Positions 1 to 7,874 of a stretch of 64,000 nt of DNA are shown piece after piece (positions within the stretch are counted from its first letter, which is position 1; the number at the start of each line of letters is the position of its first letter). Both the position numbers and the translations under genes were made by a program. Origin of the DNA: Emticicia sp. C21. Lineage in GTDB: Bacteria; Bacteroidota; Bacteroidia; Cytophagales; Spirosomataceae. Where the stretch lies: NCBI RefSeq assembly GCF_003418935.1, contig NZ_QVMT01000002.1, forward strand, positions 372,001-436,000, in the 5' to 3' direction. Below the pieces are notes generated by a model. It had not been told where the DNA came from and made no database searches. It saw only the letters and a list, made by a program, of their open reading frames with translations.

Positions 1-68
1 ACTTAACCAAATCCTAAATTCTAACGAAATTATAATCAGAAGTATCAACTATTCATACTGATATTATA

Positions 69-76
69 TAATTTTG
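69..76 (+). promoter_or_regulatory. Probable -7 box for the ydcF-like gene
   Basis: TAATTTTG matches the Bacteroidota -7 consensus TAnnTTTG and lies 24 bases before the ATG at 100, which would give a leader of roughly 15-20 bases. No clear -33 TTG is seen at the expected distance, so the call rests on one box. Confidence 0.45.
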
Positions 77-99
77 TATAGGGGTAAAAATATTGACAA

Positions 100-768
100 A
101 TGACTGAAACCCTGATTGACGATTACGCGAGGCTTTTGTATGATTACCATTTTTTGCAACAGCCACTTAAAAAAGCTGATTGTATTTTTGTATTAGGTAG
201 CCACGATCCATCGGTAGCCGATTACGCTGCTCAACTGTATAATGAGGGCTATGCGCCTTATATTATTTTTTCAGGCGGGGTGGTTCGGCCGGTAGGTCAA
301 CTGCGAAACGAAGTACCTAAAACCGAAGCAGAAGCCTTTTTTGATATTGCGGTGAGCAAGGGTGTGCCTACTGAAGTAATTTTGTTAGAAAATGAAGCCA
401 CTAATACAGGCGCGAATTTTATATTGACAAGAAAGCTGCTAGCAGATAAAAACTTAGATTTTAAGAGTTTTATACTGGTACAAAAGCCTTATATGATTCG
501 TCGGACTTATGCTACGGCCATGGTACAGTTCAAAGACTTTGATTTTATTGTTTCGGCTTTGCCTGATACCTACGACTCTTATGTGGAACGTTGTCTGGCA
601 GGAGGTATCAGCAAAGAACGTGTAATTAGTAATATGACCGGAGATTTACAACGGTTGAAGATTTATCCGGCGAAAGGCTTTCTGATAGAAATGGATATAC
701 CTGAAGAAGTCTGGTCGGCTTATGAGAGACTTCTGGACTTAGGATTTGAGGGACGTATGGCAACCTAA
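100..768 (+). CDS. YdcF-like DUF218 domain protein
   Basis: This 222-residue protein resembles the DUF218/YdcF family, small Rossmann-like proteins of uncertain biochemical role; some bind S-adenosylmethionine and others (SanA, ElyC) act in envelope biogenesis. Visible family signs are the CIFVLGS strand near residue 28, the FSGG turn near residue 58, a conserved acidic stretch around residues 75-83, and the LLENEATNTGAN segment near residues 95-106 that corresponds to the family's E-x-x-S/A-x-N-T-x-x-N motif. There is no signal peptide or membrane segment, so it should be cytoplasmic, unlike SanA or ElyC. It stands alone: the next gene faces it on the other strand about 70 bases away. The family call is fairly firm; the function is unknown. 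Confidence 0.8.
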   Translation: MTETLIDDYARLLYDYHFLQQPLKKADCIFVLGSHDPSVADYAAQLYNEGYAPYIIFSGGVVRPVGQLRNEVPKTEAEAFFDIAVSKGVPTEVILLENEATNTGANFILTRKLLADKNLDFKSFILVQKPYMIRRTYATAMVQFKDFDFIVSALPDTYDSYVERCLAGGISKERVISNMTGDLQRLKIYPAKGFLIEMDIPEEVWSAYERLLDLGFEGRMAT

Positions 769-838
769 GTACAGTTGCCATTTAATAAATAATTCGGATG
801 AAAACCGTTTGTTTTTCGGCTAAAGTAAGAATCGCACA

Positions 839-1201
839 TTAATATTGCCCTGTAGAAAGCATAACCAATGTACAAGCGTGTAACGGTTCTATCTTATTTT
901 TAGCGAGTAATGACTCAAATTCAGGATTTTCGGTGCCTGGGTTAAAGATGACTCTTTTAGGCTTTAATCCTACAATGTAATCATAATATTCGGGCTGGCG
1001 TTTGGGGCTGATATACATCGTTACAGTGTCCACACCCTCTAGTTCAGACTTAGTTACTTGTATTTCTTTGCCACCAATTTTTCCTTGATCTCTACCTATG
1101 AGTTCAATTTCATGACCGTGATTTAATAATCTGTTGGCAGCTAAAAAAGCATAACGTGTTGGGTCGGTGGATGCTCCTATTACTAAAGTTTTCTTCGACA
1201 T
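839..1201 (-). CDS. CoA-binding domain protein (YccU-like)
   Basis: A 120-residue single-domain protein with the CoA-binding Rossmann fold of the YccU/succinyl-CoA-synthetase-alpha type. The N-terminal TLVIGASTDPTRYAF stretch (residues 5-19) is the usual nucleotide/CoA-binding loop. It is followed by a GHEIELIGR strand, and near the end by NPGTENPEF, the equivalent of the family's PG-x-x-N/E loop. Length matches the stand-alone family (about 120-140 residues). Members bind CoA but no reaction is established. It is transcribed toward the ydcF-like gene, with no partner gene on its strand. Confidence 0.8.
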   Translation of the reverse strand: MSKKTLVIGASTDPTRYAFLAANRLLNHGHEIELIGRDQGKIGGKEIQVTKSELEGVDTVTMYISPKRQPEYYDYIVGLKPKRVIFNPGTENPEFESLLAKNKIEPLHACTLVMLSTGQY

Positions 1202-1420
1202 CTCTTTGTTGTGTTATTTAGTAGTAAAACATTTACTTAAACGGGTTTTGTTCCTTAGTTTTAGATTAAAACCACAATTTAAAAACAATTTTTTGCCAAT
1301 AATGTTGTTATAATGCGAAGATAATCCTGACTGTTGAGAGTAATACTCATTTTGCTGCTGGCATACTTTTTTAGCTAAATCTGACAATAGTTTGAGATTA
1401 AAAACTAATATAATTTTGTG

Positions 1421-2002
1421 ATGAATAGAGGACTGAATAGTGAAAAAAATGCTCTTTGGGCAGAACGATGGACACCTGTTGTCATTGAAGTAGAAGGAGT
1501 GGAGAATCCGCCTCGTTATGAGGTCTCGAATTTTGGTCGCCTCCGTAGTTTGCAGAACGATGCCAAAGGTACAATTATCAAAGGCTCGGTTATTCAGGGT
1601 TATCGATCGTTGAATGTAAGATTACCTAAAGGAAAAACATTCAATCGCTATATTCATAAATTAGTTGCCGAAGCATTCGTAAAAAAAGATAGCCCCGATC
1701 ATAAGTTCGTTATCCACCTTGACTACGACAAAGTGAATAACCATTTTGAAAACCTGAAATGGGTAACAAAAGATGAAATGGTAGAGCACAACCGCGAGAA
1801 TCCTGCCGTGAAGAATAAGCCGATTCCGAGAAATACAAAGAACTATAAGTTGACTGAAACCAAGGTTAGAATGATAAAGAAGATGCTTCAGAACGAAAAT
1901 ACCCGTCTGAAAATGATTGCGAAACAATTTGGTATTACTCACACACAATTGAATCGTATACGCTCAGGCGAAAACTGGGGCTATCTGAAAACTGAAGAAT
2001 AA
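1421..2002 (+). CDS. NUMOD4/HNH homing-endonuclease-like protein
   Basis: About 193 residues with the modular layout of free-standing HNH homing endonucleases. A NUMOD4 segment (residues 12-45, with YEVSNFGRLRSL) is followed by an HNH_3-type core (residues about 70-120, with HKLVAEAF, then IHLDYDKVNN and ENLKWVT). The C-terminal helix-turn-helix of NUMOD1 type (about 143-187) would read DNA. In the core the usual N-H-x-D start is I-H-L-D, so the first Asn is replaced while the metal-site His is kept. A GTG three bases upstream (1418) is an alternative start; the ATG is preferred. No intron or intein boundary is visible around it and neither neighbour is interrupted, so it looks solitary. Nicking or cutting activity is an inference from the family. 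Confidence 0.75.
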   Translation: MNRGLNSEKNALWAERWTPVVIEVEGVENPPRYEVSNFGRLRSLQNDAKGTIIKGSVIQGYRSLNVRLPKGKTFNRYIHKLVAEAFVKKDSPDHKFVIHLDYDKVNNHFENLKWVTKDEMVEHNRENPAVKNKPIPRNTKNYKLTETKVRMIKKMLQNENTRLKMIAKQFGITHTQLNRIRSGENWGYLKTEE

Positions 2003-2078
2003 TTGCTTGCTAATTGATGTGAACAGAATACTTATATTTGTGCCTGAAGTATTCGAATCTTCTCTAAGTACCGCTTCT

Positions 2079-2111
2079 GAAAACAAAACAGGAACGACCT
2101 GTGCCGCTCCT
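2079..2111 (-). terminator. Terminator after the LytTR gene
   Basis: On the minus strand a 9-bp stem (two G-U pairs, loop ACAG) at 2090-2111 is followed by a T-rich run (GTTTTGTTTTC). It lies 27 bases beyond the stop codon of the LytTR gene, as expected for an intrinsic terminator. Confidence 0.6.
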
Positions 2112-2137
2112 GCAAAATCTGTAAACTCTGAAAAAGT

Positions 2138-2896
2138 TTACCTTAGTGTTATTTTGCCTAACTCGGTCAGAAAATCTTCTTTTCTGCGACGGGCTACTTC
2201 CACTTCGTAATTGTCTGACATAATAGCAAATCCACCCTCGCCTTTTACGTATTTCTTAACGTGGCGCAGGTTGATTAAGTGTTGATTATGTACCCTACAA
2301 AAATTATAAGGGGTCAATAATTCCTCATATTCTTTCACGTTTTTCGAAACAATGATTTTCTTTTTATCGGCTAAATGAAAAACAGTATAACTACCATCGG
2401 ACTCGCACCTGAGAATTTCTGAAATCGGAATATAGAAAACCCCCTCCTGTGTAGGAAGCGCCAGTTGCATATTCTCGTTTTTAGGCGTACGGATATTCTG
2501 CAATAGCAACTCAATGCTATGATTGGTGTCTTTCTTTTTAATGCGGTCTATTACTTTCTCTACAGAGTAGTCAAGATCGTCAATATCAACAGGCTTCAAC
2601 AGATAATCTATTGCCCCAAATTTAAAAGCTTGAATAGCGTATTGGTCATAGCCTGTTACAAAGATTACCTCAAACTTTACTTCGGGCATGGCATTCAGCA
2701 TATCAAATCCGGTTTTACCCGGCATCTGAATATCCAGGAACACCAGATCAGGTTTCAGTCGTTGAATAGTAGCAATGCCGTCATCAGCAGAGTGAGCCGC
2801 ACCTAAGAGTTCTATTTCAGGATAACGTTCCAATAGTTTAGCAAGAGCTTGGCTTCCTCTTACTTCATCGTCAATAATCAGGGTTTTAATTTTCAT
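2138..2896 (-). CDS. LytTR-family response regulator
   Basis: A 252-residue two-domain regulator. The receiver domain (residues 1-120) has the acidic pair D9-D10, the phosphoacceptor D55 in LVFLDIQMPG, a VTGY switch region and the YLLKP lysine motif. The LytTR DNA-binding domain (about 145-250) shows RCESDGSYTVFH, then FCRVHNQHLINLRHVKKY and a final ARRRKEDFL segment. Such proteins normally pair with a membrane His_kinase-type sensor, but none is adjacent. It lies 27 bases downstream of the class D beta-lactamase gene on the same strand, so the two may be co-transcribed. An intrinsic terminator follows. Family assignment is secure; the signal and target genes are unknown. Confidence 0.9.
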   Translation of the reverse strand: MKIKTLIIDDEVRGSQALAKLLERYPEIELLGAAHSADDGIATIQRLKPDLVFLDIQMPGKTGFDMLNAMPEVKFEVIFVTGYDQYAIQAFKFGAIDYLLKPVDIDDLDYSVEKVIDRIKKKDTNHSIELLLQNIRTPKNENMQLALPTQEGVFYIPISEILRCESDGSYTVFHLADKKKIIVSKNVKEYEELLTPYNFCRVHNQHLINLRHVKKYVKGEGGFAIMSDNYEVEVARRRKEDFLTELGKITLR

Positions 2897-2923
2897 TGGG
2901 GTTTTCGGTAGCGTTTTTGGGTT

Positions 2924-3712
2924 TTAAATAATACCTAATTTCTTCAATATTTTTTGGGTAATTTCAAGTCTGTCTGCGGCAAAAGCGGGCATCTGCTTCC
3001 CTACTGGTTTGTAGATTCGGGTAGCAAAAAAATACAAATGGTCTTTCTTTTGCACATATCCTACATACCAGCCTATATCTTTAGGCGGCGTATCGGCCCA
3101 GCCTGTTTTCGCTCTTAAGATATATTCAGGTGTTTCTTCCTGAATCATGATTTTCTTTACGATTTCAAATGTCCTTTTCGAAAACGGTAGTTTCTCTTCA
3201 TGCAGTTTTACTAAAAATTCAAGTTGGTTTTTAGGTGAGATAGTCAGACTTGAACCTAGCCAGAAAGTGGTTAGTCCGGCGCTTATGTCTTTATTGCCAT
3301 AATCGCAACTTTTCAGGTATTGTTGATAGTTTTTCTCACCTATCCTGCGGGCTAGTTCCTGATAAAACCAGACTGTTGAGTTTTTATAAGCGTGCTTTAA
3401 ATCATGTTCGGCATTCCAAACCTCGCGCGACCGTTTCTGTCCATCCCATTTAACTAATTCATTTTCATCCTTAATAACGCCTGTTTCCAAAGCTATCAGC
3501 GAGTTTGGGATTTTAAAAGTTGAGGCGGGAGAAGTGAGTTTTACCAACTCGGCTTTATTGCTAATTGTATATTCTTTCTTTTTATAATCGTACAAAAAGA
3601 AGCCTCCTTCTAAATCTTTCTCTTTAAAATACTCACTGAAATCTTCAACTTTTTGCGAGAAAGTATCTGGCAAACAACCAAGAATAAAAATAAAAGTGAG
3701 TAGTTTTTTCAT
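2924..3712 (-). CDS. Class D (OXA-type) beta-lactamase
   Basis: The 262-residue protein carries all the class D signatures in order: the catalytic S64-T-F-K67 tetrad, S112-T-V114, Y138-G-N140, the FWLGSSL stretch (150-156), and K202-T-G204 followed by Trp. The family hydrolyses beta-lactams through an acyl-serine, with a carboxylated Lys (here K67) as general base. Length is normal for OXA enzymes. The N-terminus is an export signal (residues 1-19); a Cys at 13 after Leu-Gly makes a lipoprotein possible but the lipobox is weak. A TAnnTTTG box sits about 40 bases upstream. A response regulator gene follows 27 bases downstream. Whether the enzyme gives resistance, or is closer to BlaR-type sensors, cannot be judged from sequence; it lacks the sensor's membrane domain, so an enzyme is more likely. 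Confidence 0.92.
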   Translation of the reverse strand: MKKLLTFIFILGCLPDTFSQKVEDFSEYFKEKDLEGGFFLYDYKKKEYTISNKAELVKLTSPASTFKIPNSLIALETGVIKDENELVKWDGQKRSREVWNAEHDLKHAYKNSTVWFYQELARRIGEKNYQQYLKSCDYGNKDISAGLTTFWLGSSLTISPKNQLEFLVKLHEEKLPFSKRTFEIVKKIMIQEETPEYILRAKTGWADTPPKDIGWYVGYVQKKDHLYFFATRIYKPVGKQMPAFAADRLEITQKILKKLGII

Positions 3713-3750
3713 TCTAATGTAGCACGAAGTAAATTTGGTCTGATTTCTAA

Positions 3751-3758
3751 CAAAAATA
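3751..3758 (-). promoter_or_regulatory. Probable -7 box for the beta-lactamase gene
   Basis: Read on the minus strand this is TATTTTTG, a perfect TAnnTTTG match ending 38 bases before the ATG of the beta-lactamase gene. It lies in the 159-base divergent spacer shared with moaD. No -33 TTG was identified. Confidence 0.45.
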
Positions 3759-3871
3759 GGTAGCAGGTAATAAATTATTGATGAAACGGTCTGTTTTTTT
3801 GCAAAGATTTTTATCTAAGGAAATTCAATAAAGGTTTTTAGTGTTGTAGTTGAAAAACACCCATTGAAAGA

Positions 3872-4114
3872 ATGAATTTAAAAGTATTGTGTTTTGGTAT
3901 TACCCGTGACATTATAGGGCAGTTTGAATATAAGCTTTCACTTCCCTCAGAAGCAACAGTTGCGGATCTGAAAAATCAGCTCTCGACACAGTTTCCTAAA
4001 TTTGCTACTTTAAAGTCGTTGCGAATTGCTTTGAATGAGGAATATGCAGAAGATGCCATGACATTAAAAGAAAACGATGAAATAGTGCTGATTCCACCTG
4101 TAAGTGGGGGATGA
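3872..4114 (+). CDS. moaD: Molybdopterin synthase sulfur-carrier subunit MoaD
   Basis: An 80-residue ubiquitin-fold protein ending in PPVSGG, the Gly-Gly tail that becomes a thiocarboxylate and donates sulfur to precursor Z (cPMP) in molybdopterin synthesis. The N-terminal LKVLCFG strand and the ENDEIVLIPPVSGG end are characteristic. It sits directly before moaE, its structural partner. The MoeB-type adenylyltransferase that activates the tail is not in this window. It is divergent from the beta-lactamase gene. Confidence 0.92.
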   Translation: MNLKVLCFGITRDIIGQFEYKLSLPSEATVADLKNQLSTQFPKFATLKSLRIALNEEYAEDAMTLKENDEIVLIPPVSGG

Positions 4115-4141
4115 TTGAGAAGTAAGCAATTTGATATAAAT

Positions 4142-4558
4142 ATGATTGACATACAACTATTACATACATCACTTTCAGAACAAGCATGCCTTGATTTTGT
4201 GAAAACAGATGATACCGGAGGAATTGTGGTTTTTGTAGGAACCGTACGTAACCAGACCAAAGGTAAGTCCGTAATAAGACTGGATTTTGAAGCCTACGAA
4301 CCCATGGCAATTTCAGAAATGCGAAAAATTGCTGTGCAGGCTGTTGAGCAATTCTCTCTCAAAAAAATTTCCGTACATCATCGGGTGGGTATTTTAGGTA
4401 TTGGTGAAGCTCCGGTGGTAATAGCAGTATCATCAGCCCATCGCAAAGCCGCATTTGATGCCTGCGAATATGTAATTGATACCCTGAAGGAAACAGTACC
4501 TATCTGGAAAAAGGAGGTTTTTGAAGATGGAGAAGTGTGGGTATCGGCCACGCCTTAA
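4142..4558 (+). CDS. moaE: Molybdopterin synthase catalytic subunit MoaE
   Basis: The large subunit of molybdopterin synthase, which inserts two sulfurs delivered by MoaD into cyclic pyranopterin phosphate. Family landmarks are FVGTVRNQT, the HRVG stretch, SSAHRKAAFDAC and the PIWKKE motif with the catalytic-site lysines, ending in EVWV. An in-frame TTG at 4115, directly after the moaD stop, would add nine residues. The ATG at 4142 gives 138 residues and starts where the homologous MIDIQLL strand begins, so it is chosen. It converges on mobA with only 14 bases between the stop codons. Confidence 0.92.
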   Translation: MIDIQLLHTSLSEQACLDFVKTDDTGGIVVFVGTVRNQTKGKSVIRLDFEAYEPMAISEMRKIAVQAVEQFSLKKISVHHRVGILGIGEAPVVIAVSSAHRKAAFDACEYVIDTLKETVPIWKKEVFEDGEVWVSATP

Positions 4559-4572
4559 TATCAAAGAAAAGA

Positions 4573-5127
4573 TTACTTAGCCTTTGTCTGATACTCATCA
4601 AACTCAGCCTTTGTATTCACATTCTTCAAAAAGCTTTTCTCTTCTTCTTCTATTAATTGTACATCATTGTTCTGTAGAAAAACCTTGGGACTTTTGTTAC
4701 CTGACTCAATATACTTGACTAGCAAAGGATAAGCTTTAGGTTCGTAGATAGTAATGAGTGGCTCAGGCGCATTGATTTCTGGATTATAAAAGGCTGTGGC
4801 CCTTTTCTCCGGATTCCGATGTTCGATTAGTAATTTGAGGACGTCTTCATTAACTAAAGGCATGTCACAAGCTAATACCAACCAAGCAGTTTGTGGATTA
4901 TGCTCAAAGGCTGAAAGAATGCCACTAATAGGGCTAATAGCAAGTTTATCAAGGATAAAATTATCTGAAAGTTCCTGCTCTTCTCGGGAAGAGAAATAGA
5001 CTTCTGAGCAAAACTTACTCATTAACTGAAACAGATATTCTCTTTGGGATAAGCCATGATAATTAAGCAGACTTTTGTCTGTACCCATACGCGAGCTTTT
5101 GCCACCTATCAGAATCAGTCCGTTCAT
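4573..5127 (-). CDS. mobA: Molybdenum cofactor guanylyltransferase MobA
   Basis: At 184 residues it has the MobA nucleotidyltransferase start LIGGKSSRMGTDKSLL (residues 5-20), the family's LAGGxSxRMGxDK GTP-binding signature. A later VLACDMPLV segment (about 102-110) supplies the metal-binding Asp. MobA attaches GMP to molybdopterin to make the bis-MGD cofactor used by DMSO-reductase-family enzymes. The start codon overlaps the end of moaC by four bases (5124-5127), indicating translational coupling. Its presence implies at least one MGD-type enzyme elsewhere, whereas XdhC in this window points to a xanthine-oxidase-type enzyme. A MobA-like MocA (CTP-specific) role is a possible alternative. 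Confidence 0.88.
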   Translation of the reverse strand: MNGLILIGGKSSRMGTDKSLLNYHGLSQREYLFQLMSKFCSEVYFSSREEQELSDNFILDKLAISPISGILSAFEHNPQTAWLVLACDMPLVNEDVLKLLIEHRNPEKRATAFYNPEINAPEPLITIYEPKAYPLLVKYIESGNKSPKVFLQNNDVQLIEEEEKSFLKNVNTKAEFDEYQTKAK

Positions 5128-5606
5128 TCAGTCTCTAATTTAAAGTCTCTTTTTCCTCCTGATTTTTCAATTAACCGAGTTTCTTTAATAACAATATTGT
5201 GCGAAAAGGCTTTGCACATATCATACACAGTCAAGGCTGCAATGCTTGCTCCGGTTAGTGCTTCCATTTCTACGCCAGTTTTGCCCGTAAGCGAGGCAGT
5301 ACATTCGATTACTACTTCTTTTTGCTCATTCAAGGTAATAGTAAGCTGGCAGTTTTCTAGCCCAAGGGGGTGGCAGAGCGGTATTAAATCGCCCGTCTTT
5401 TTGGCTGCCATTACTCCGGCAATAATAGCTATCTGAAATACCGGCCCCTTTTTAGTATGGATTTCATCGTTCTGCAGCTTTTCTAGTATCACTTCATCTA
5501 ATATTAAAATACTTCGGGCTTTGGCTATGCGTTTGGTGACGCTTTTTTGACTGACATCCACCATTGAGGGGTTACCTGCTGCGTCTATATGAGTGAATTC
5601 TGACAT
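5124..5606 (-). CDS. moaC: Cyclic pyranopterin monophosphate synthase MoaC
   Basis: At 160 residues it matches MoaC, which converts the MoaA product (3',8-cyclo-GTP) to cPMP in the first stage of molybdenum cofactor synthesis. Diagnostic segments are MVDVSQKSVTKRIAKA near the N-terminus, the LIPLCHPL motif around residue 77, and VEMEALTGASIAALTVYDMCKA around residue 115. mobA follows with a four-base overlap. recQ lies 88 bases upstream on the same strand, so read-through is possible, although a GC-rich palindrome separates them. moaA, the obligate partner, is not in the window. Confidence 0.93.
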   Translation of the reverse strand: MSEFTHIDAAGNPSMVDVSQKSVTKRIAKARSILILDEVILEKLQNDEIHTKKGPVFQIAIIAGVMAAKKTGDLIPLCHPLGLENCQLTITLNEQKEVVIECTASLTGKTGVEMEALTGASIAALTVYDMCKAFSHNIVIKETRLIEKSGGKRDFKLETE

Positions 5607-5660
5607 AAAATTTTAAATAGTAATTGTCCTGAAATGTCGTTTTTTTCTAAAACTCTCTAA

Positions 5661-5692
5661 TATTACAGCGAGCTGGAAGCTCGCGCCACAAA
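5661..5692. repeat. GC-rich palindromic repeat, copy A
   Basis: A 7-bp perfect inverted repeat (GCGAGCT at 5668-5674, AGCTCGC at 5678-5684, loop GGA) between recQ and moaC. Read on the minus strand, its flanks and arms match the element at 53210-53255: both begin TTTGTG, contain CGCGAGC and TTCCAGCTCGC, and end TGTAAT. A looser relative lies at 33458-33486. It has no T-run on the recQ strand, so it looks like a dispersed palindrome more than a terminator. Confidence 0.6.
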
Positions 5693-5694
5693 GG

Positions 5695-7593
5695 TTATTT
5701 TTTCTGTAAAATGCCTAATTCGCTATACCATATTTCTTCGTTTTCTATCATTTTTCTAATTACCTCTGTTACAAAGTCTTTGTTGGTAAAGAAACTATAT
5801 GCTACTACCTGAGTAATATTGGCCGGTAAAATTTCCAGGATTTTTTGCCTATACTTAGCATAAATATCAAAGGGAACTTCACGTTTCTTGTGTTTCAGAC
5901 AATTATCACAAATGCCACAGGTAGCTTCAGTAAATTCATCGAAATATTCCTGTAAAAATTGCATACGGCATCGGCGCTCCTCCTGTGTAAACTGCACTAC
6001 AGCATCCACTCTTTCGGTATCTTTCATTTTTCTCCGATGGTATTCAGCCCGGTCAATAGTCAGATAGTTGGCATCCTGGCGGGCCGTCAGGAAGGTAAGT
6101 TGAGGGATACTTTTTTGTTTCTGATAAGTAGCTATACCCACCTCATTCAGATACTCAAGCATTTTCTCTACTTCAAGATTAGAAGCAAAGTAGTTTCGGG
6201 CTATAGTAGATTCTGAAATGGTTGTGAAGTCGGTAAATAATTGGCCGCCATACATGCGCAAGAGCATTTTTGTAAACTTATCATAGTTCGCATTCTTAAT
6301 CTGAAAATTATATAAGTTGTGATTATCAACCTTAAAAACCAGCTTTGAAGGACTGAAATAAGAATCGCTTAACTGTATCAGACCCTCATCTTCCAGTTTT
6401 TTCAAAGCATTATGTGTATCATTCGCTACTAAACCGAAAGTGCCGATAAATTCCTGAAAGTCGAAATCATAGCTTTCAAAATTCTCTGCCCCAACTGCCA
6501 GTTTAAAGTAATTAGCTAAAGCCTGATATATCCTTTTCAGGTTTTCTATGGGCGGATACTTCTGGTCTATCTGTTTATAAATATCAGTTAAATCAGATTT
6601 AAAGTACAATAGAATGGCATAAGATTTTAGCCCATCTCGTCCGGCACGGCCTGATTCCTGATAATAGGCTTCCAGGTTTTCTGGTAAATCAAGGTGTACA
6701 ACTACCCTTACATCAGGTTTATCAATACCCATTCCAAATGCGTTGGTTGCCACGATTACCCTTACCTGATTTTTAATCCATGCCTCCTGCTTTTTAAAGC
6801 GGTCGTTCATAGCTAAGCCGGCATGGTAAAATTCAGAACTTATTTTATTGCGGTTGAGCCAGTCTGAAATCTCTTTGGTCCTTCTGCGGCTTCTTACATA
6901 GACGATGGCAGAACCCTGTACTTTCTGCAAAATATCAAACAATTTGCGTTCTTTGCTTTCTTCACAAAAGGCAGAGTAGGAGATATTAGGTCGGGCAAAA
7001 CTTTGTTGAAAGATCTTAATATTTCGTAAACCCAGTTTTTGCCGAATATCTATCTTAACATCTTTTGTTGCCGTTGCCGTGAGAGCAATCATGGGAGCAT
7101 TGGGTGCAAACTTTCTAAAATCCGGTATTTTAAGATAAGGTGGCCGGAAATCATAGCCCCATTGCGAGATACAGTGTGCTTCGTCAATAGCCAGTAAACA
7201 TACTTTCATGCGTTTGGTACGCTCCTGCATGATTTCTGTTAGCAAACGTTCAGGCGATACATAAAGAAACTTGTAATCGCCATAAACAAAATTATCCAAA
7301 GTATAATCTATCTCTGTGCGGTGCATGCCCGAATAAATAGCTGCTGCTTTAATGCCTCTTCTTTTCAATTGCTCTACCTGATCTTTCATCAAGGCAATAA
7401 GCGGAGTAATCACAATGCAAACTCCTTCCATTTGCATAGCAGGCACCTGGAAACAAATCGATTTCCCGCCTCCGGTTGGCAGAATAGCCAACGTATCGTT
7501 TCCGGCTAATACAGAGTTGATGATATCTTCTTGTAAAGGCCGGAATGTATCATACTTCCAATATTTTGATAATATTTCTTTTGATGCTTGCAT
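5695..7593 (-). CDS. recQ: ATP-dependent DNA helicase RecQ
   Basis: A 632-residue superfamily 2 helicase. It has a RecQ motif 0 (YDTFRPLQEDII), Walker A TGGGKS (40-45), the DEAH box at 137-140 followed by CISQWGYDFRP, motif III TATAT, and the motif VI segment YYQESGRAGRDG. The RecQ-C-terminal zinc site follows, with Cys residues in CRMQF and CGICDNC around 541-566, then a winged-helix region. The chain ends near there, so a C-terminal HRDC domain appears to be absent, as in many Bacteroidota RecQ proteins. It unwinds 3'-5' in recombination and repair. A perfect TAnnTTTG box lies 30 bases upstream. Confidence 0.95.
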   Translation of the reverse strand: MQASKEILSKYWKYDTFRPLQEDIINSVLAGNDTLAILPTGGGKSICFQVPAMQMEGVCIVITPLIALMKDQVEQLKRRGIKAAAIYSGMHRTEIDYTLDNFVYGDYKFLYVSPERLLTEIMQERTKRMKVCLLAIDEAHCISQWGYDFRPPYLKIPDFRKFAPNAPMIALTATATKDVKIDIRQKLGLRNIKIFQQSFARPNISYSAFCEESKERKLFDILQKVQGSAIVYVRSRRRTKEISDWLNRNKISSEFYHAGLAMNDRFKKQEAWIKNQVRVIVATNAFGMGIDKPDVRVVVHLDLPENLEAYYQESGRAGRDGLKSYAILLYFKSDLTDIYKQIDQKYPPIENLKRIYQALANYFKLAVGAENFESYDFDFQEFIGTFGLVANDTHNALKKLEDEGLIQLSDSYFSPSKLVFKVDNHNLYNFQIKNANYDKFTKMLLRMYGGQLFTDFTTISESTIARNYFASNLEVEKMLEYLNEVGIATYQKQKSIPQLTFLTARQDANYLTIDRAEYHRRKMKDTERVDAVVQFTQEERRCRMQFLQEYFDEFTEATCGICDNCLKHKKREVPFDIYAKYRQKILEILPANITQVVAYSFFTNKDFVTEVIRKMIENEEIWYSELGILQKK

Positions 7594-7622
7594 CGTTCAA
7601 ATCGCAGTTTCCGTCTATAGTG

Positions 7623-7630
7623 CAAAGATA
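7623..7630 (-). promoter_or_regulatory. Probable -7 box for recQ
   Basis: On the minus strand this reads TATCTTTG, a perfect match to TAnnTTTG, 29 bases before the recQ ATG. No clear -33 TTG is present. Confidence 0.45.
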
Positions 7631-7874
7631 AGCTTTCGGTTTGTTAATTTGATAGTTTATCTAAGCCTATCATCATTAGTTTAAAGAAAATTAGGTTGCT
7701 CTGGAAACTCAGCCGATAAATAATACTTTCGGGATTATTTCTAATATTCGCCCAATAAAAACGTTATTATATTCGCTAGAATGTATACCTTGTACAAAAA
7801 TTCAAAGCAACCTTGACCCATTGGATTACGTATATTTTTAAGACCCTCGAAAACAGGAATTGACGCTAAAGATT

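Noticed and set aside
1411-1418. TAATTTTG as promoter of the HNH gene
   Set aside because: It touches the start codon, so a transcript from it would begin inside the coding region; such boxes are frequent by chance in A/T-rich spacers.
2007-2210. 67-codon open frame after the HNH gene
   Set aside because: It overlaps the end of the LytTR gene and the terminator hairpin, and its translation resembles nothing.
5668-5684. Intrinsic terminator for recQ
   Set aside because: There is no T-run after the stem in the recQ direction, and the same element occurs elsewhere as a dispersed palindrome.
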